Shown piece by piece: positions 47,656 through 52,900 of a stretch of DNA of 64,000 nucleotides. The DNA lies in contig JAWHQI010000735.1 of assembly GCA_033032865.1 (NCBI GenBank), forward strand, positions 62,001-126,000. The letters run 5' to 3'. This DNA is from Dactylorhiza incarnata (taxonomy: Eukaryota > Streptophyta > Magnoliopsida > Asparagales > Orchidaceae). How positions within the stretch are numbered: position 1 is the first letter of the stretch; every line of letters begins with the position of its first letter. The position numbers were made by a program, and so were the translations under genes. The notes below the pieces were generated by a model, which did not search any database, was not told where the DNA came from, and saw nothing but the letters and a program-made list of their open reading frames with translations.

Positions 47656-49236
47656 TATGGCATACATATATATATAGAGAGAGAGATATACATTAGCTTT
47701 ACAAGAGCAAATTAATATAGATACAAATCATAGTTTTCAGGATATGTCAGTTTCAAGGTAGTACTGCAAAACATGCTTAATGTCTAAATTCATTTGAAAC
47801 TGTTAAGACATGCACGAATAAATGAAATATAAAGAGAATGCTAGTTAATCAATTGTTCTAACATTCTGTGAAACAAAAAAAAACTTATCGAATGATATCA
47901 ATGAGAAGACAATAAAAACAGTCAACAAAAAAGCCGAGCAAACAATTCTATTGTAAGAAAATAGAGTGAAGGAGAAAATCAATACCTGTAAAACCAGGGG
48001 TTGGTCTGTAGGAATCTGTAGTGAATAGGAGAACCCAGTAGAAAACATGATATGCATCAGAAAATGTATTTTGATATTACATGGTGAACATAATGTCACT
48101 TGATTAAAAAAAACTGTACTTCTGCAGATAGTGTCTTGAGCGTTTTGATTCTTGATTGATATTTATCTTCGCGAGATTTCACTTGGTTATTTTTCTGTAA
48201 ATAACCAAGAAAATGGTTACAGAGATTTCATAGATACCAAAATGGTAAAACTGCACACTTACATGACTAATGAGCTCAACTAGAGAAGCAATAAGAATTT
48301 TATAGATAAGCTATAGAAATGTTAAAAAATGAAAAATCTTACAAGTCTATTGTGCTCTGTTTGAGTTGCAATGCGTCTTTGGAATTCTTGCAAAACCTCT
48401 TTCAGCAAACATCCTGCACGCTATGAAATAAAAAGGAAAAGATAGTCTTGCAGATTTATGGAAAGAGTGGTTCAAGTTATTGTAATTTAATGTGTCTAAA
48501 GAAGATTAAATTTGAACCCACAGAAACGATAAGGTAAGCTTCTTGTAATAATGCAGAAGCATACCTGAGGGATTTCACCATTTTTCTTCAGAATGCTTTC
48601 ATCAAGAAGATCAATTGAAAAGCTCAAAAGTGACGGTGTTGGAAGATTCTGCAGGCAAGAAATTGTCTTTATACAATATGACTAATTAATAAACAAAGTT
48701 GCATCAGTTAATCAAAAAAGATGAGTCTAATTAATAAATAAAACTTACCAGAAATTTGTTTGATTTCATCATTTCTGAAACCCTCGGGGAAAGAAGCTCA
48801 GAACATTGTGCTTGTTTTAGTTGGAAAACCTCACTGAACTTATAGCCAGAATGATGATACGGGGTGCTCATTGGATCTATGAAAACATTCAAAGATATTA
48901 AAGAAGCCATAAAAGCTCAACAAGTTAAAACATACAAACTAGACACTATCTTATCAATCAAGTGGATAGTCAATATGGACACATGCAGCATAATAAGAAC
49001 CAACTGACTAGGATTTATAGCTATAATTTTGACAAAAAGGAACTTTCTGCCGAATCAAGATTGTAAAATCACGACACACTCATTGCGATTAGTAAAATGT
49101 CAACTGATCGCAATCAAATAGTATGCATACCCGGAAAAAGTAGGTTCTGAGAGGGTTGCTCGTACTTTGTTTCTGCAAAGCTATATTTCTTATTCTCTTC
49201 TGAGATGCCAAATTTTATCCCCTCTGAAGCATCCAT
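12463..49236 (-). CDS. Kinesin-14 with internal motor, 19 exons over 37 kb
   Basis: Nineteen exons on the minus strand join without a phase clash to give about 912 residues. Order: N-terminal region (1-165), coiled coil (168-300), motor domain (about 340-680) and a basic Ser/Pro-rich tail (690-912). The motor carries GQTGSGKT (P-loop), NTSSSRSH (switch I), DLAGSE (switch II) and YRNSKLT. The neck reads into [12 protein letters not shown], which places the motor after the coil, as in minus-end-directed kinesin-14. Block NLPTPSLL, then ILDES-like and KKNGEIP, resembles the plant kinesins that also have an N-terminal calponin-homology domain; that domain is not seen here. Join positions are given in the exon-group entries. 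The two last exons lie 15.8 kb away and are joined by phase and position only. Introns hold most of the transposons of this window. Confidence 0.8.
13025..13050. repeat. Poly-G tract in kinesin intron
   Basis: An almost pure run of G lies in the intron between the two last kinesin exons. Runs like this are prone to length error in assemblies. Confidence 0.8.
13480..13896. mobile_element. Possible small DNA transposon with AGGGTT ends
   Basis: The segment starts AGGGTTGTTA and ends in the inverted TGTTAACCCT. Its inside is rich in GACTCGA/TCGAGTC-like words, a pattern seen in some plant non-autonomous elements. No exact target duplication could be fixed, so this is a weak call. Confidence 0.3.
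13897..15639. other. Kinesin intron sequence, no gene recognised
   Basis: Two diverged tandem segments of about 150 bp (near 14080-14200 and 14235-14345) share CGGTACC-like and AGAAGAACAA words. A short piece near 13697-13722 recurs near 14043-14068. Frames on both strands carry no motif. 15300-15640 may belong to the copia relic that follows. Confidence 0.4.
15640..16190 (+). pseudogene. Ty1/copia gag relic
   Basis: Broken reading frames on the plus strand hold a recognisable part of a copia gag core: NRIFK, then LEFDEV and IIGRKP at about 15953-16035, in the order found in copia elements that read NRIFKFL...EFDEVR...IIGRKPLP. Stop codons and frame changes interrupt it (for example TGA near 15903). 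No LTRs were found around it. It is an old fragment inside the giant kinesin intron. Confidence 0.6.
16692..16886 (-). repeat. 3' LTR of the gag-only element, left part
   Basis: Aligns with 26008-26200 of the 5' LTR (shared blocks TGTGTGCTCGC, GAGAGCTACCAAAATCTCTT and ACTTTCATCCAAAC). It stops at the CTATC target site used by the nested gypsy and resumes at 24363. Confidence 0.88.
16882..16886. other. Target-site duplication CTATC (left) of the gypsy
   Basis: CTATC lies directly before the gypsy LTR and again at 24358-24362 directly after the other LTR. The two copies are identical. Confidence 0.95.
16887..18093 (-). repeat. 3' LTR of the gypsy element (1207 bp)
   Basis: In plus-strand reading it runs TGATGTAGGG...CCCCCATCA. 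It contains a TATAAATAG box (minus strand, near 17848-17856) like the 5' copy. The last 24 codons and the stop of gag-pol lie inside it. A proline-rich open frame of 183 codons in this LTR is a composition artefact. Confidence 0.95.
18021..23096 (-). CDS. Gypsy gag-pol polyprotein (1691 aa, intact)
   Basis: One frame encodes everything for reverse transcription and integration. In order: gag core (DAPTFDG...FSDW to about residue 370), CCHC knuckle [14 protein letters not shown] (about 21794-21835), aspartic protease with IDSGS in place of the usual DTG/DSG context, reverse transcriptase with YFDDILIYS (about 20478-20504), RNase H ([15 protein letters not shown]), integrase with its HHCC zinc finger and DDE core (SMDF, SDRD, QTDGQTE), and a C-terminal chromodomain-like segment (YLVRWVGR...DDTW, about 18150-18310). 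The start at 23096 was chosen because the related element at 58822 begins with the same MLRSGRS and because the longer upstream frame runs through the LTR and primer site. The stop lies within the 3' LTR. Confidence 0.95.
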   Translation of the reverse strand: MLRSGRSFRSMVDPQVTNERAAGSNSSAATTDFERLMLDRFDALGAQFETVQHDIAAVNRRLDRIENARDTPSLHDDEVADDPAYSPRRGQRVRDDPPPADRYRREIPVRAPTPPARRNPEPARGRPPPPREDYRMPRQPGPRDRVPPHGRHDQRRDEYYPPGRRERGPPPARHDYDRDDDPDDYPDPRRGDRALDITRRIRLDAPTFDGRLDPKAFSDWLLDMDHYFDWYDMSDDRCVRFAKMKLVGQAKVYWISVERALDRDGYYPITRWDDMKERLKDKYLPASYRDQLLDQLQSLRHGTLSVAEYMARFDELVVRSDISEELIATASRFKAGLRADLRRELIPHRLETVDQIFQLALEYEQYLRAPSTKQFPSRTDSSTFRKPAPAQTAAATPPPRVTPDLRGKAVATEGQRPGGIQCFRCGGRGHVAAHCPTRSLLIEEEETALEGDVEITEEVTATVEEGWESDVERSLEVGVVRRFLHTPRADEDWRRTTIFYTYFPSAGGPCKLAIDSGSCVNIVAQKGLDRMQVKAEPHPHPYRVIWVDKTAIQVTQRCLVPITIASFEDRVWCDVIPMDVAHVLLGRPWLFDRDVTCFGRSNMCVFYDKGRKITLSPTQPRERSKGRVEPSTSTIASRPVHILRRSEFLRDSTDAGIMYVVAATMASDCPTAEVHPAVRPLLGEFADIMPEELPDELPPLRDIQHAIDLVPGASLPNLPHYRMNPVEHAELKRQVDELLRKQFIRESLSPCAVPALLTPKKDGSWRMCIDSRAINKITVKYRFPIPRLDDLLDTMSGAQIFSKIDLRSGYHQIRVREGDEWKTAFKTKDGLYEWLVMPFGLSNAPSTFMRVMTQVPRPYMGKFLVVYFDDILIYSHTEPDHLEHLRLLFDILRKEKLFINLKKCSFLSESVHFLGFIISSSGVSVDPEKVQSIREWPIPSTIHEARSFHGLATFYRRFVRDFSSIMAPFTSCLRKGDFQWTPAATRAFEEIKDKLTSAPVLRLPDFSRAFEVACDASGMGIGGVLSQEGHPVSYFSEKLNEAKQKYSNYDREFYAIVQSLRYWRHYLLPREFVLYSDHQALRYLDSQRKLSHRHAKWVEYLQDFHYVLKHRAGVENKPADALSRRVTLLHTLRAQVDGFERLIMDYPTCPDFAEAYTALSRDPPDPVEGFRIIDKYLFRGSRLCVPNTSYRDYLVWELHAGGAAGHFGRDKSIAMVEDRFYWPSLKKDVARIVRHCCVCQTAKGTKQNTGLYTPLPVPHRPWEDISMDFVLGLPRTLRKHDSIFVVVDRFSEMTHFIACRKTFDAPHVAALFMSEVFRLHGLPKSIVSDRDVRFVSYFWKTLWRKTGTTLKFSSAYNPQTDGQTEVVNRSLGNLLRCLVGEHASSWDSVLPIAEFAYNSSINRSTGLSPFQVVSGYDPRKPIDLIPVPTESRPSESAESFTRHLHELHESVRRKINLSSEHYKEQADRHRREKHFLVGEQVMVRVRAERLPQGPAKKLSARRIGPYTVLRRIGLNAYELNIPTSMGIHPVFNVEDLTPYFPPHEYSDPYLGGPPDPPPSSLFPTTQPPLDSHFPRSSPPLASPAAPPPSPDHFSREQRVEQITEIIAHEFVPAADGLVCRYLVRWVGRSSSDDTWIAAAELDQLAPGLRLQYDRLHSSEMKAFQSGGVDGGPSSATRRKAGPTFVYSRRRT
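18094..18105 (-). promoter_or_regulatory. Polypurine tract of the gypsy element
   Basis: On the minus strand GTCGGGGGGAGT directly precedes the 3' LTR (TGATGG). This is the usual position and composition of the plus-strand priming site. Confidence 0.85.
23116..23127 (-). promoter_or_regulatory. Primer binding site, initiator-Met tRNA
   Basis: On the minus strand TGGTATCAGAGC lies two bases after the 5' LTR. It is complementary to the 3' end of plant initiator methionine tRNA. Confidence 0.93.
23130..24357 (-). repeat. 5' LTR of the gypsy element (1228 bp)
   Basis: Nearly identical to the 3' LTR. It is 21 bp longer because of an extra copy of a 10-bp ACAGATCTGG-type unit near 23690 and an 11-bp insertion near 24060. 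Confidence 0.95.
24116..24124 (-). promoter_or_regulatory. TATA box in the gypsy 5' LTR
   Basis: TATAAATAG on the minus strand, about 235 bp into the LTR, is the likely core promoter for the genomic transcript. Confidence 0.6.
24363..24418 (-). repeat. 3' LTR of the gag-only element, right part
   Basis: Continues the LTR interrupted at 16886. It ends GGCCCATAACA, matching the end of the 26008-26317 copy. Confidence 0.85.
24419..25311 (-). pseudogene. Gag of the gag-only element, broken
   Basis: The minus-strand frame from 25009 carries [11 protein letters not shown], a TAG at 24791-24793 where relatives have tryptophan, and then [19 protein letters not shown]...[14 protein letters not shown] and [15 protein letters not shown]. 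These blocks are the retrotransposon gag capsid region. The part from 25311 to about 25010 is in another frame, so there is also a frameshift near 25008. The protein runs into the 3' LTR without any zinc knuckle or pol domain. It is not translatable as one protein in this copy. Confidence 0.75.
25312..26007. other. Leader of the gag-only element
   Basis: GC-rich sequence between the 5' LTR and gag. Open frames on both strands are overlapping shadows without motifs. A primer-site-like stretch complementary to initiator-Met tRNA lies next to the LTR at about 25993-26005. Confidence 0.5.
26008..26317 (-). repeat. 5' LTR of the gag-only element (310 bp)
   Basis: Plus-strand reading TGTTGTGTGCTCGC...GGCCCATAACA. 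It matches the split copy at 16692-16886/24363-24418 but is longer by a partial internal duplication around TTTTTAAATGAAAACC (26192 and 26236). Confidence 0.85.
26323..26688. other. Intron sequence between two gag-only elements
   Basis: No gene. It contains a segment (about 26646-26675) that recurs on the far side of the next LTR element. Confidence 0.5.
26689..26956 (+). repeat. 5' LTR of the second gag-only element
   Basis: TGTTACGCGCGTACGCG...GGTAACA, with a run of 17 C directly before a TATATAAGG box (26780-26788). Confidence 0.9.
26780..26788 (+). promoter_or_regulatory. TATA box abutting a poly-C tract
   Basis: TATATAAGG directly follows the C17 run in the 5' LTR. The same box follows C38 in the 3' LTR (28702-28710). 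It is the likely core promoter of the element. Confidence 0.6.
27463..28520 (+). pseudogene. Gag with zinc knuckle, one frameshift
   Basis: The frame from ATG 27463 contains a coiled region ([20 protein letters not shown]), a proline-rich linker, and the capsid blocks [20 protein letters not shown] and [15 protein letters not shown], then VDAFIELV. Near 28140-28290 the reading shifts one frame and continues [18 protein letters not shown] with a C-rich knuckle ([14 protein letters not shown]), the divergent form common in plant gypsy gag, followed by an acidic end at 28520. It is translatable only in part. A longer start at 27364 exists, but the region before 27463 has no gag similarity. Confidence 0.75.
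28586..28880 (+). repeat. 3' LTR of the second gag-only element
   Basis: Matches the 5' LTR apart from substitutions and a much longer C tract (38 C at 28662-28699). The purine-rich AGCGGGATATA before it is the likely polypurine tract. Confidence 0.9.
29202..29744 (-). CDS. Kinesin-14 tail exons after the motor
   Basis: Exons 29585-29744 and 29202-29469. The first ([19 protein letters not shown]) continues the coil that follows the motor in this family and is rich in serine at its end. The second ([13 protein letters not shown]...) is acidic and then basic. The junction gives GAA in phase only if the AG at 29470-29471 is used, rather than the AGs 20-25 bases upstream. The second exon ends at a GTAAGT donor, and the in-frame codons across it read ATG TAA, so an unspliced transcript would stop there. 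Confidence 0.75.
29745..30640. other. Kinesin intron, no feature recognised
   Basis: AT-rich to about 30350, then G-rich plus-strand sequence to 30640. The latter has the same composition as the gypsy LTR fragment further on and may be its outer part. Confidence 0.4.
30641..31078. mobile_element. hAT-like MITE with 8-bp duplication
   Basis: 438 bp between two perfect copies of GGCGGGTT (30633-30640 and 31079-31086). Near the ends are inverted words GTTGTTAAAGGCGCC and its partner GAGCCTTTAATAAC. The inside contains many GGCGC/GCGCC words. There is no coding capacity. The 8-bp target size points to hAT. Confidence 0.7.
31465..32939 (+). mobile_element. Solo LTR of a gypsy-type element
   Basis: 1475 bp with TGATGAGTGC...GGGCGCATCA ends and a perfect GAGGG duplication (31460-31464 and 32940-32944), but no internal region. 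A GATATAAAACC promoter-like motif near 32004 suggests plus orientation. It lies inside an older gypsy LTR fragment. A solo LTR forms by recombination between the two LTRs of one element. Confidence 0.85.
31516..31617. repeat. 51-bp tandem duplication inside the solo LTR
   Basis: Two identical adjacent 51-bp units starting GTCCCATTTTGTGCTAGATG (31516-31566, 31567-31617). Confidence 0.9.
34112..34202 (+). mobile_element. 5'-truncated Au SINE
   Basis: Only the 3' part of Au is present (ATGCAGGGTAAGG...GTGCACCGGGCTGATCTA). It is flanked by TTTTATTTAA on both sides (34102-34111 and 34203-34212), so the truncation happened at insertion and the copy is nested in the hAT element. Confidence 0.85.
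34900..35365. repeat. Palindromic minisatellite, about a dozen units
   Basis: Units of 33-45 bp alternate GGCGAGTGGACC and its complement GGTCCACTCGCC, separated by CTTGC-type spacers. Each unit can fold into a hairpin and the array reads open in several frames on both strands, which is a composition effect and not coding. Confidence 0.9.
36051..36592. other. Junction between inverted gypsy relics
   Basis: No clear motif. Two similar words (TTCATCGAGAGTGCGATGAT and ATCATCGTGAAGGCGACGGT) lie near 36158 and 36501, so it may be unrecognised gypsy sequence. Confidence 0.35.
36593..37560 (+). pseudogene. Second gypsy integrase tail and LTR relic, inverted
   Basis: The plus-strand frame 36593-37057 reads [14 protein letters not shown]...IEDLTTYY...[15 protein letters not shown], the same chromodomain region as the minus copy at 33494-33929. 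It passes at about 37079 into an LTR start TGATGAGGATCAC. Thus both relics keep only the integrase end plus LTR, and point away from each other. The LTR end could not be fixed. Confidence 0.75.
37964..39617 (-). CDS. Kinesin-14 motor domain exons
   Basis: Six exons: 39438-39617, 39166-39272, 38903-39081, 38582-38746, 38249-38502, 37964-38127. All junction phases fit. They encode an ATP-driven microtubule motor: [12 protein letters not shown] at the neck-motor border, [12 protein letters not shown] (nucleotide binding), [25 protein letters not shown] (switch I), [10 protein letters not shown] (switch II), [16 protein letters not shown] and [17 protein letters not shown] (last strand and helix). 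The motor is complete in length. The intron between the third and fourth exon starts with AT and ends with AC. The junction there gives SQKK-LGI, as in relatives. Confidence 0.93.
38747..38902 (-). other. U12-type AT-AC intron in the kinesin motor
   Basis: On the minus strand the 156-bp intron begins ATATCCTTTG, a perfect U12 5' splice site, and contains TCCTTAAC (38761-38768), a perfect U12 branch site, ending in AC 14 bases later. Removing exactly this intron joins ...PSQKK with LGI...QPNGLA in frame, as in the family. No GT-AG pair gives that join. The region is also open in frame if unspliced, which would insert about 52 residues in the motor. Confidence 0.88.
39703..40411 (-). CDS. Kinesin-14 coiled coil and neck exons
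   Basis: Exons 40073-40411, 39920-40001 and 39703-39798. The first is a long heptad-rich coil ([18 protein letters not shown] and on), the second holds [14 protein letters not shown] and the third [20 protein letters not shown], the neck that ends at the motor. The coil dimerises the protein and the neck sets minus-end direction in kinesin-14. GT donors and AG acceptors are present at each edge. Confidence 0.88.
40412..41085. other. Kinesin intron; possible small MITE
   Basis: AT-rich. Near 40690-40860 the words GGCTTCGTTCGTTTGGCAGG and repeated GTTGTTCGGCTG suggest a small DNA element, but its ends were not found. Confidence 0.35.
41086..41419. repeat. Head-to-head SINE pair 1
   Basis: Two tRNA-derived SINE copies joined at their tRNA-like heads: a minus copy (41086 to about 41262) and a plus copy (to 41419). 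The plus copy begins with an A-box-like AGTTGGGTATAAGAG, has a B-box GGTTCGAGTCC (about 41318-41328), and ends CTTGCGGAGAGCGGCGCAA. The pair is an almost perfect inverted repeat with outer arms TTGCGCCGCTCTCCGCAAGA. Confidence 0.75.
41426..41829. repeat. Head-to-head SINE pair 2
   Basis: A second inverted pair of the same SINE, with longer outer arms TTGTTGTAACATGGGC at both ends (41426 and 41814-41829 inverted). The plus copy has GGCGGTTCAAGACTCG in place of the B box. A short stretch near 41610-41655 shows a doubled head (GCTCAGCTGGGTATAAGAG and CTAAGTTGGGTATAATAG). Confidence 0.75.
41830..42538. other. Kinesin intron before the copia insertion
   Basis: No cellular exon was found on the minus strand. 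A plus-strand frame of 116 codons (42031-42381) has no motif. The sequence ends with AAGTA, the target site of the copia element. Confidence 0.5.
42534..42538. other. Target-site duplication AAGTA of the copia element
   Basis: AAGTA precedes the 5' LTR and is repeated at 47456-47460 directly after the 3' LTR. Confidence 0.9.
42539..42645 (+). repeat. 5' LTR of the copia element
   Basis: AGTTGAAATTAATTATGATG...GGATCCACT, 107 bp, directly followed by the primer site. Very short for an autonomous copia element. Confidence 0.9.
42646..42657 (+). promoter_or_regulatory. Primer binding site, initiator-Met tRNA
   Basis: TGGTATCAGAGC starts immediately after the LTR, without a spacer base. Confidence 0.93.
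43027..47354 (+). pseudogene. Copia gag-pol, single frameshift near 46056
   Basis: Frame 43027-46056 gives gag ([12 protein letters not shown]...[11 protein letters not shown]...), a CCHC knuckle [14 protein letters not shown] (about 43837), protease [13 protein letters not shown] (about 44167), the integrase finger (HQRLGHPS...CDACEQSKH), the DDE core ([24 protein letters not shown]), then the start of reverse transcriptase ([13 protein letters not shown]). After loss of one base within GAGACCTTTTTTCTG the next frame (46068-47354) gives [22 protein letters not shown] and RNase H ([25 protein letters not shown]). The domain order protease-integrase-RT-RNase H defines copia. The final codons AGT TGA are the first bases of the 3' LTR. 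Apart from the one frameshift the coding region is whole. Confidence 0.92.
47340..47348 (+). promoter_or_regulatory. Polypurine tract of the copia element
   Basis: GAGGGGGAG directly precedes the 3' LTR and still codes for the last gag-pol residues. Confidence 0.88.
47349..47455 (+). repeat. 3' LTR of the copia element
   Basis: Same 107 bp as the 5' LTR except A/T at the base before TCCACT. It contains the gag-pol stop codon. Confidence 0.9.
47461..47985. other. Kinesin intron with a TA/TG microsatellite
   Basis: A (TA)n(TG)n run lies near 47622-47655 and a (TA)n(GA)n run near 47666-47690. No exon signal was seen until 47986. Confidence 0.6.
47986..49236 (-). CDS. Kinesin-14 N-terminal exons
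   Basis: Six exons: 49131-49236, 48749-48876, 48565-48648, 48343-48420, 48120-48194 and a 30-bp microexon 47986-48015. The peptide includes [61 protein letters not shown] and REDKYQSRI, blocks known from plant kinesin-14 proteins just before the coiled coil. The first ATG (49234-49236) is chosen because a TAA lies in frame 24 bases upstream. Full-length relatives carry a calponin-homology domain before this point; here it is absent, or its exons lie beyond a splice acceptor and beyond the retroelements upstream. Confidence 0.85.
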
Positions 49237-49416
49237 CCCTTCCCGTAGCTTCAACCTCCGAGCTTTCACGTTTTAGCTGCTGTTCAGTAAACTAATAATC
49301 TTTTGTTTCCAACCACAGGAACCTCTGTAGTTACCTAGGAAGAAACCGATTCCAAAACTGCAAATATTTATCTCTAAATATGGCACGATGCATAATATGA
49401 TATGATGTTTACTATG
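49237..49416 (-). promoter_or_regulatory. Presumed 5' leader of the kinesin gene
   Basis: 180 bp between the first ATG and the copia LTR. In minus-strand reading it contains a GT-AG-like pair (TAGGTAACTACAG) and stop codons. It is either the leader plus remaining promoter or the end of an intron from lost or distant first exons. Confidence 0.35.
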
Positions 49417-49599
49417 TGTAGAAAAATGGAATAGGAAGCAGAATAATTTTTATTACTTCATGCAACTAAATTACAACACAAGTATTTGTAGACATATTTA
49501 AAGGATGGAGAAGTGAAATCTCAACTCCAAACTAAGATGTGAGCTAATCTATACATGAGAAAAGAGGGTCTTTACATGGGCTTATTTAGTTCTTCTACA
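49417..49599 (-). repeat. 3' LTR of the decayed copia element
   Basis: 183 bp, sharing AGCAGAATAATTTTTATTAC and ATCTATACATGAGAAAAGAG with the copy at 55685-55877. Confidence 0.9.
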
Positions 49600-49985
49600 C
49601 TCCCCCGCAAGCTGGAGCATACAGACTGTAGACGCCAAGCTTGGAAACGAACTGTCGGTATAGTGAGCGTGGTAAGGCCTTGGTGAGGACATCAGAAATT
49701 TGCTCGGCAATGGGTACATGTCGCAAATCAAGTTTGCGAAGTTGATTTTTTTCCGGATGAAATAACAATCGACTTTGATATGGTTGGTGCGTTCATGAAA
49801 ATGGGATTCTAGGCGATATGGATGACAACTTAACTATCACATTAGAGAATGGTCGGAAAGAGGAGATTTATACCAATATCAGTAAGAAGACTTTCTAACC
49901 ACATAAGTTGAGAAGCAACAGGCATCATCGAAAGATACTCAACCTCCCCAGAAGAGTGTGCCACCACCATCTGCTTCTTGCTTCG

Positions 49986-52900
49986 TCACGTCACCAGGTG
50001 TCCTCCAAAATATGTGCAGTATGTACTTGTAGACTGACGATCATTGAGGAAGTTGATATAGTCTCTATCAGAATAGAAAATTAATGATAGAAAAGATGAG
50101 AGCTTATATACAAGCCTTTGTCTCGAAGAATTCTTCAGATACCGAAGGATTCGCTCGACAACCTGGAGGTGGGGCACCCGAAGAGCATGATTGAAGCGGT
50201 TGACCACCCCAACAACGAATGATACATCGGATCGTGTGACAGTCAGATAGATAAGTTTGCCAACAAGGCGACAATAGTACTCCGGATTAGAGAGAATCAA
50301 ATCAGAGTCGAATGCGTGAGCACAAAGCTTGTGGTTGGCATCCATTGGGGTGTGAATAGGCTTGCATCATGAGTAGCATGCATCGTGAAGAAGGTCGAAA
50401 CAGTACTTCCATTGAGACAAGACGAGTCCATTGGGTCGATGAGCTACTGCAATACTCAAAAAATATTGGAGGCAGCCCAAATCTTTAGTTTGAAAGTGGA
50501 GGTCAAGTACTTATTAATCATAAATATATCGTACAGATCAACGCCAGTGATGAGAATATCATCAACATATAAAACGAGTATCATCGTGCAAGTTGGGTGG
50601 CGACGAGTAAATAAGGAGAAGTATGTCGAGCTCCAAATGAAGTCAAAATCTCGAACGACCTGACTGAACTTATCAAACCAAGCTCGGGGGTTGCTTAAGG
50701 TCATAGAGAGATTTCTTGAAGTGACAGACAAGAGACTCTCATGTGGTTTCATAACCAAATGATTGATGCATGTAGATAGTCTCTGGTAGATCGTCATTAA
50801 GGAATGCATTTTAAATATCAAGTTGATGCAACAGACAATGGCGATGGACGACCAAGGAAATCAAGACACGTACAGTATTCAGTTTAGCGATTAGAGAGAA
50901 CGACTCTTCATAGTCGATGTTATATTGTTGAGTGAAACTGTGAGCCACAAGACGAGCTTTGAGGCACTCAACTATCCTATCAGGACTATGTTTCACAGTA
51001 AATACTTATTTACATCTCACACGGGATTGGACCGGAGGAAGGGGGGACAAGGTCCCAAGTCTGATTGGCCTAGAGGGCAGCCATTTTCTTATTCATCGCA
51101 GCCCGAAGAGCTTCATGTATAGAAGAGGGGGTGGAAACAGAAGACAGGGAAGTGACAAACATGTGAAGTTCTGGAGATAAACGATGCAGCATAGTGAGAG
51201 AGGGTGAGCGGTTGAAGGGATTGCATCCGGGGAGGAACCGTAGTCGGATAAGCCGGTCGTGGTGCATCATCACTAGGGGACAACTGTCTCAGCCTCTCAG
51301 GACATCAGACTGAGGATGACGGCAAGTGTACACACGGAGAGGAGGAAGTGGCGGTGTTGGCAGCATGGGAGGTGAAGTTGGGAGCAGGGGGTGTGGTGTT
51401 GTTGATAAGGACATTAGGACACAGGATATCATGTGGGACGTTATCACGAGGAGTCGAGGAGTAGAAGGATTGAACCTCGAGGAAAGTGACATCATTGGAT
51501 ATGACCATTTCCCGATCAGTGGGAGAGTAACATACATAGCCCTTCTAAGTGTGGAAGTACCAAACAAACATATATTTAATAGCGTGTGAGGCCAATTTTT
51601 CCATCTCAGGGCCAAGATGATGGGCAAAGAAAACTCTACTGAAGAAATGATGTGTCAAAAGGAAGAGGGGTGTGGGAGAAAAGAGGATGGAGAATGACGT
51701 CGCAATGTTGAGAATGGACAAAGGCATGCGATTAATTAAATAGCATGCGGTGGAGACTGTGAAGTGTCAATAGATCTTGGGGACCTGCATTTGAAACATA
51801 AGGGAGCGTGCAACCTCGAGGAGGTGGAGGTTCTTCTTCTCGGGCACACCATTTTGATGTGGTGTATAGGCACATAATACCCAATGTATTACAAGTTTCC
51901 TGGAATTCGTAACTCGTATACTTGCGCACATTATCTGTTCAAAATAATTTAATTGAGCGCAATAATTGAATACAGGTCTCAGCGATGGACCGAAAGACAC
52001 GTAGTAATTCAGAGCGATCGCGCAGCAAATACAACTATGTCATGCAAAGATGATCATCAATAAATGTAATAAAGTAACAATATTCAGATAAACTAGCAAC
52101 TTTATAAGGGGCCCAAATATCAGAATGAACTCAATCAAATGGAGCAGAGCTCCTAGTAATTACAGGATTCACATGTAAGGTTTCGTTTGTTTCGGTTGTT
52201 GCTGATCGAAAAGGAGCTGTCAAAAATGGATTTTGAAAAAAGAGCTCTTTTTTTGAAAATGGAGTTTATAGTAAAAAATTGTTTGTGTAAAATGGAGTTT
52301 GCAGAGCTGTTCGAAAAGCAGTGCATAAAAAATGTTTGGTAAAAACAGAGTTTTATAAAAAAAATTGAAATGCAAAACCATGAACAGACATATAAAATAA
52401 AATAATAATGTTTTTTAATTATTATAACATCCTCGTTCAATGAACACCATTAATATTCCTCTCATAAAATTTAATGCTAAATGTTATAAACTATATGACA
52501 GACCACGATTACCTAGTTTTTTTCTTAAAATACAATAAATTTAAACATTCATTTTATGAGAATAATATAGAGTTACTAGCAATCAATATGTTTGTAATTT
52601 GAAAAAGTTTTATTTTTAAAACAAAAGCAACTTTGTTAAAATTAATTAAAAATCTACGATAAAAGAAACAAGCTTTGATAAAAAAAAATGGCGAACACAG
52701 TAAAATAACGGAACAGTTGCATATAAATCAAGATGTGAAAAAAATGGCGAACCCAACAAGCTTTGATAAAAAAACGCAGTTGAGGAGCATCGAGAAAGTG
52801 TTTTCCTCTGCCATATTGGACCAGCAAGGTAGCAGAACAGTTGCGTAGAAATTAAGAGGGGAAGAATAGAACCAGAGAAGAATAAAACTGGGGAAGATGA

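Noticed and set aside
47622..47690. Promoter-like TATA runs
   Set aside because: They are simple TA/TG and TA/GA microsatellites inside an intron.
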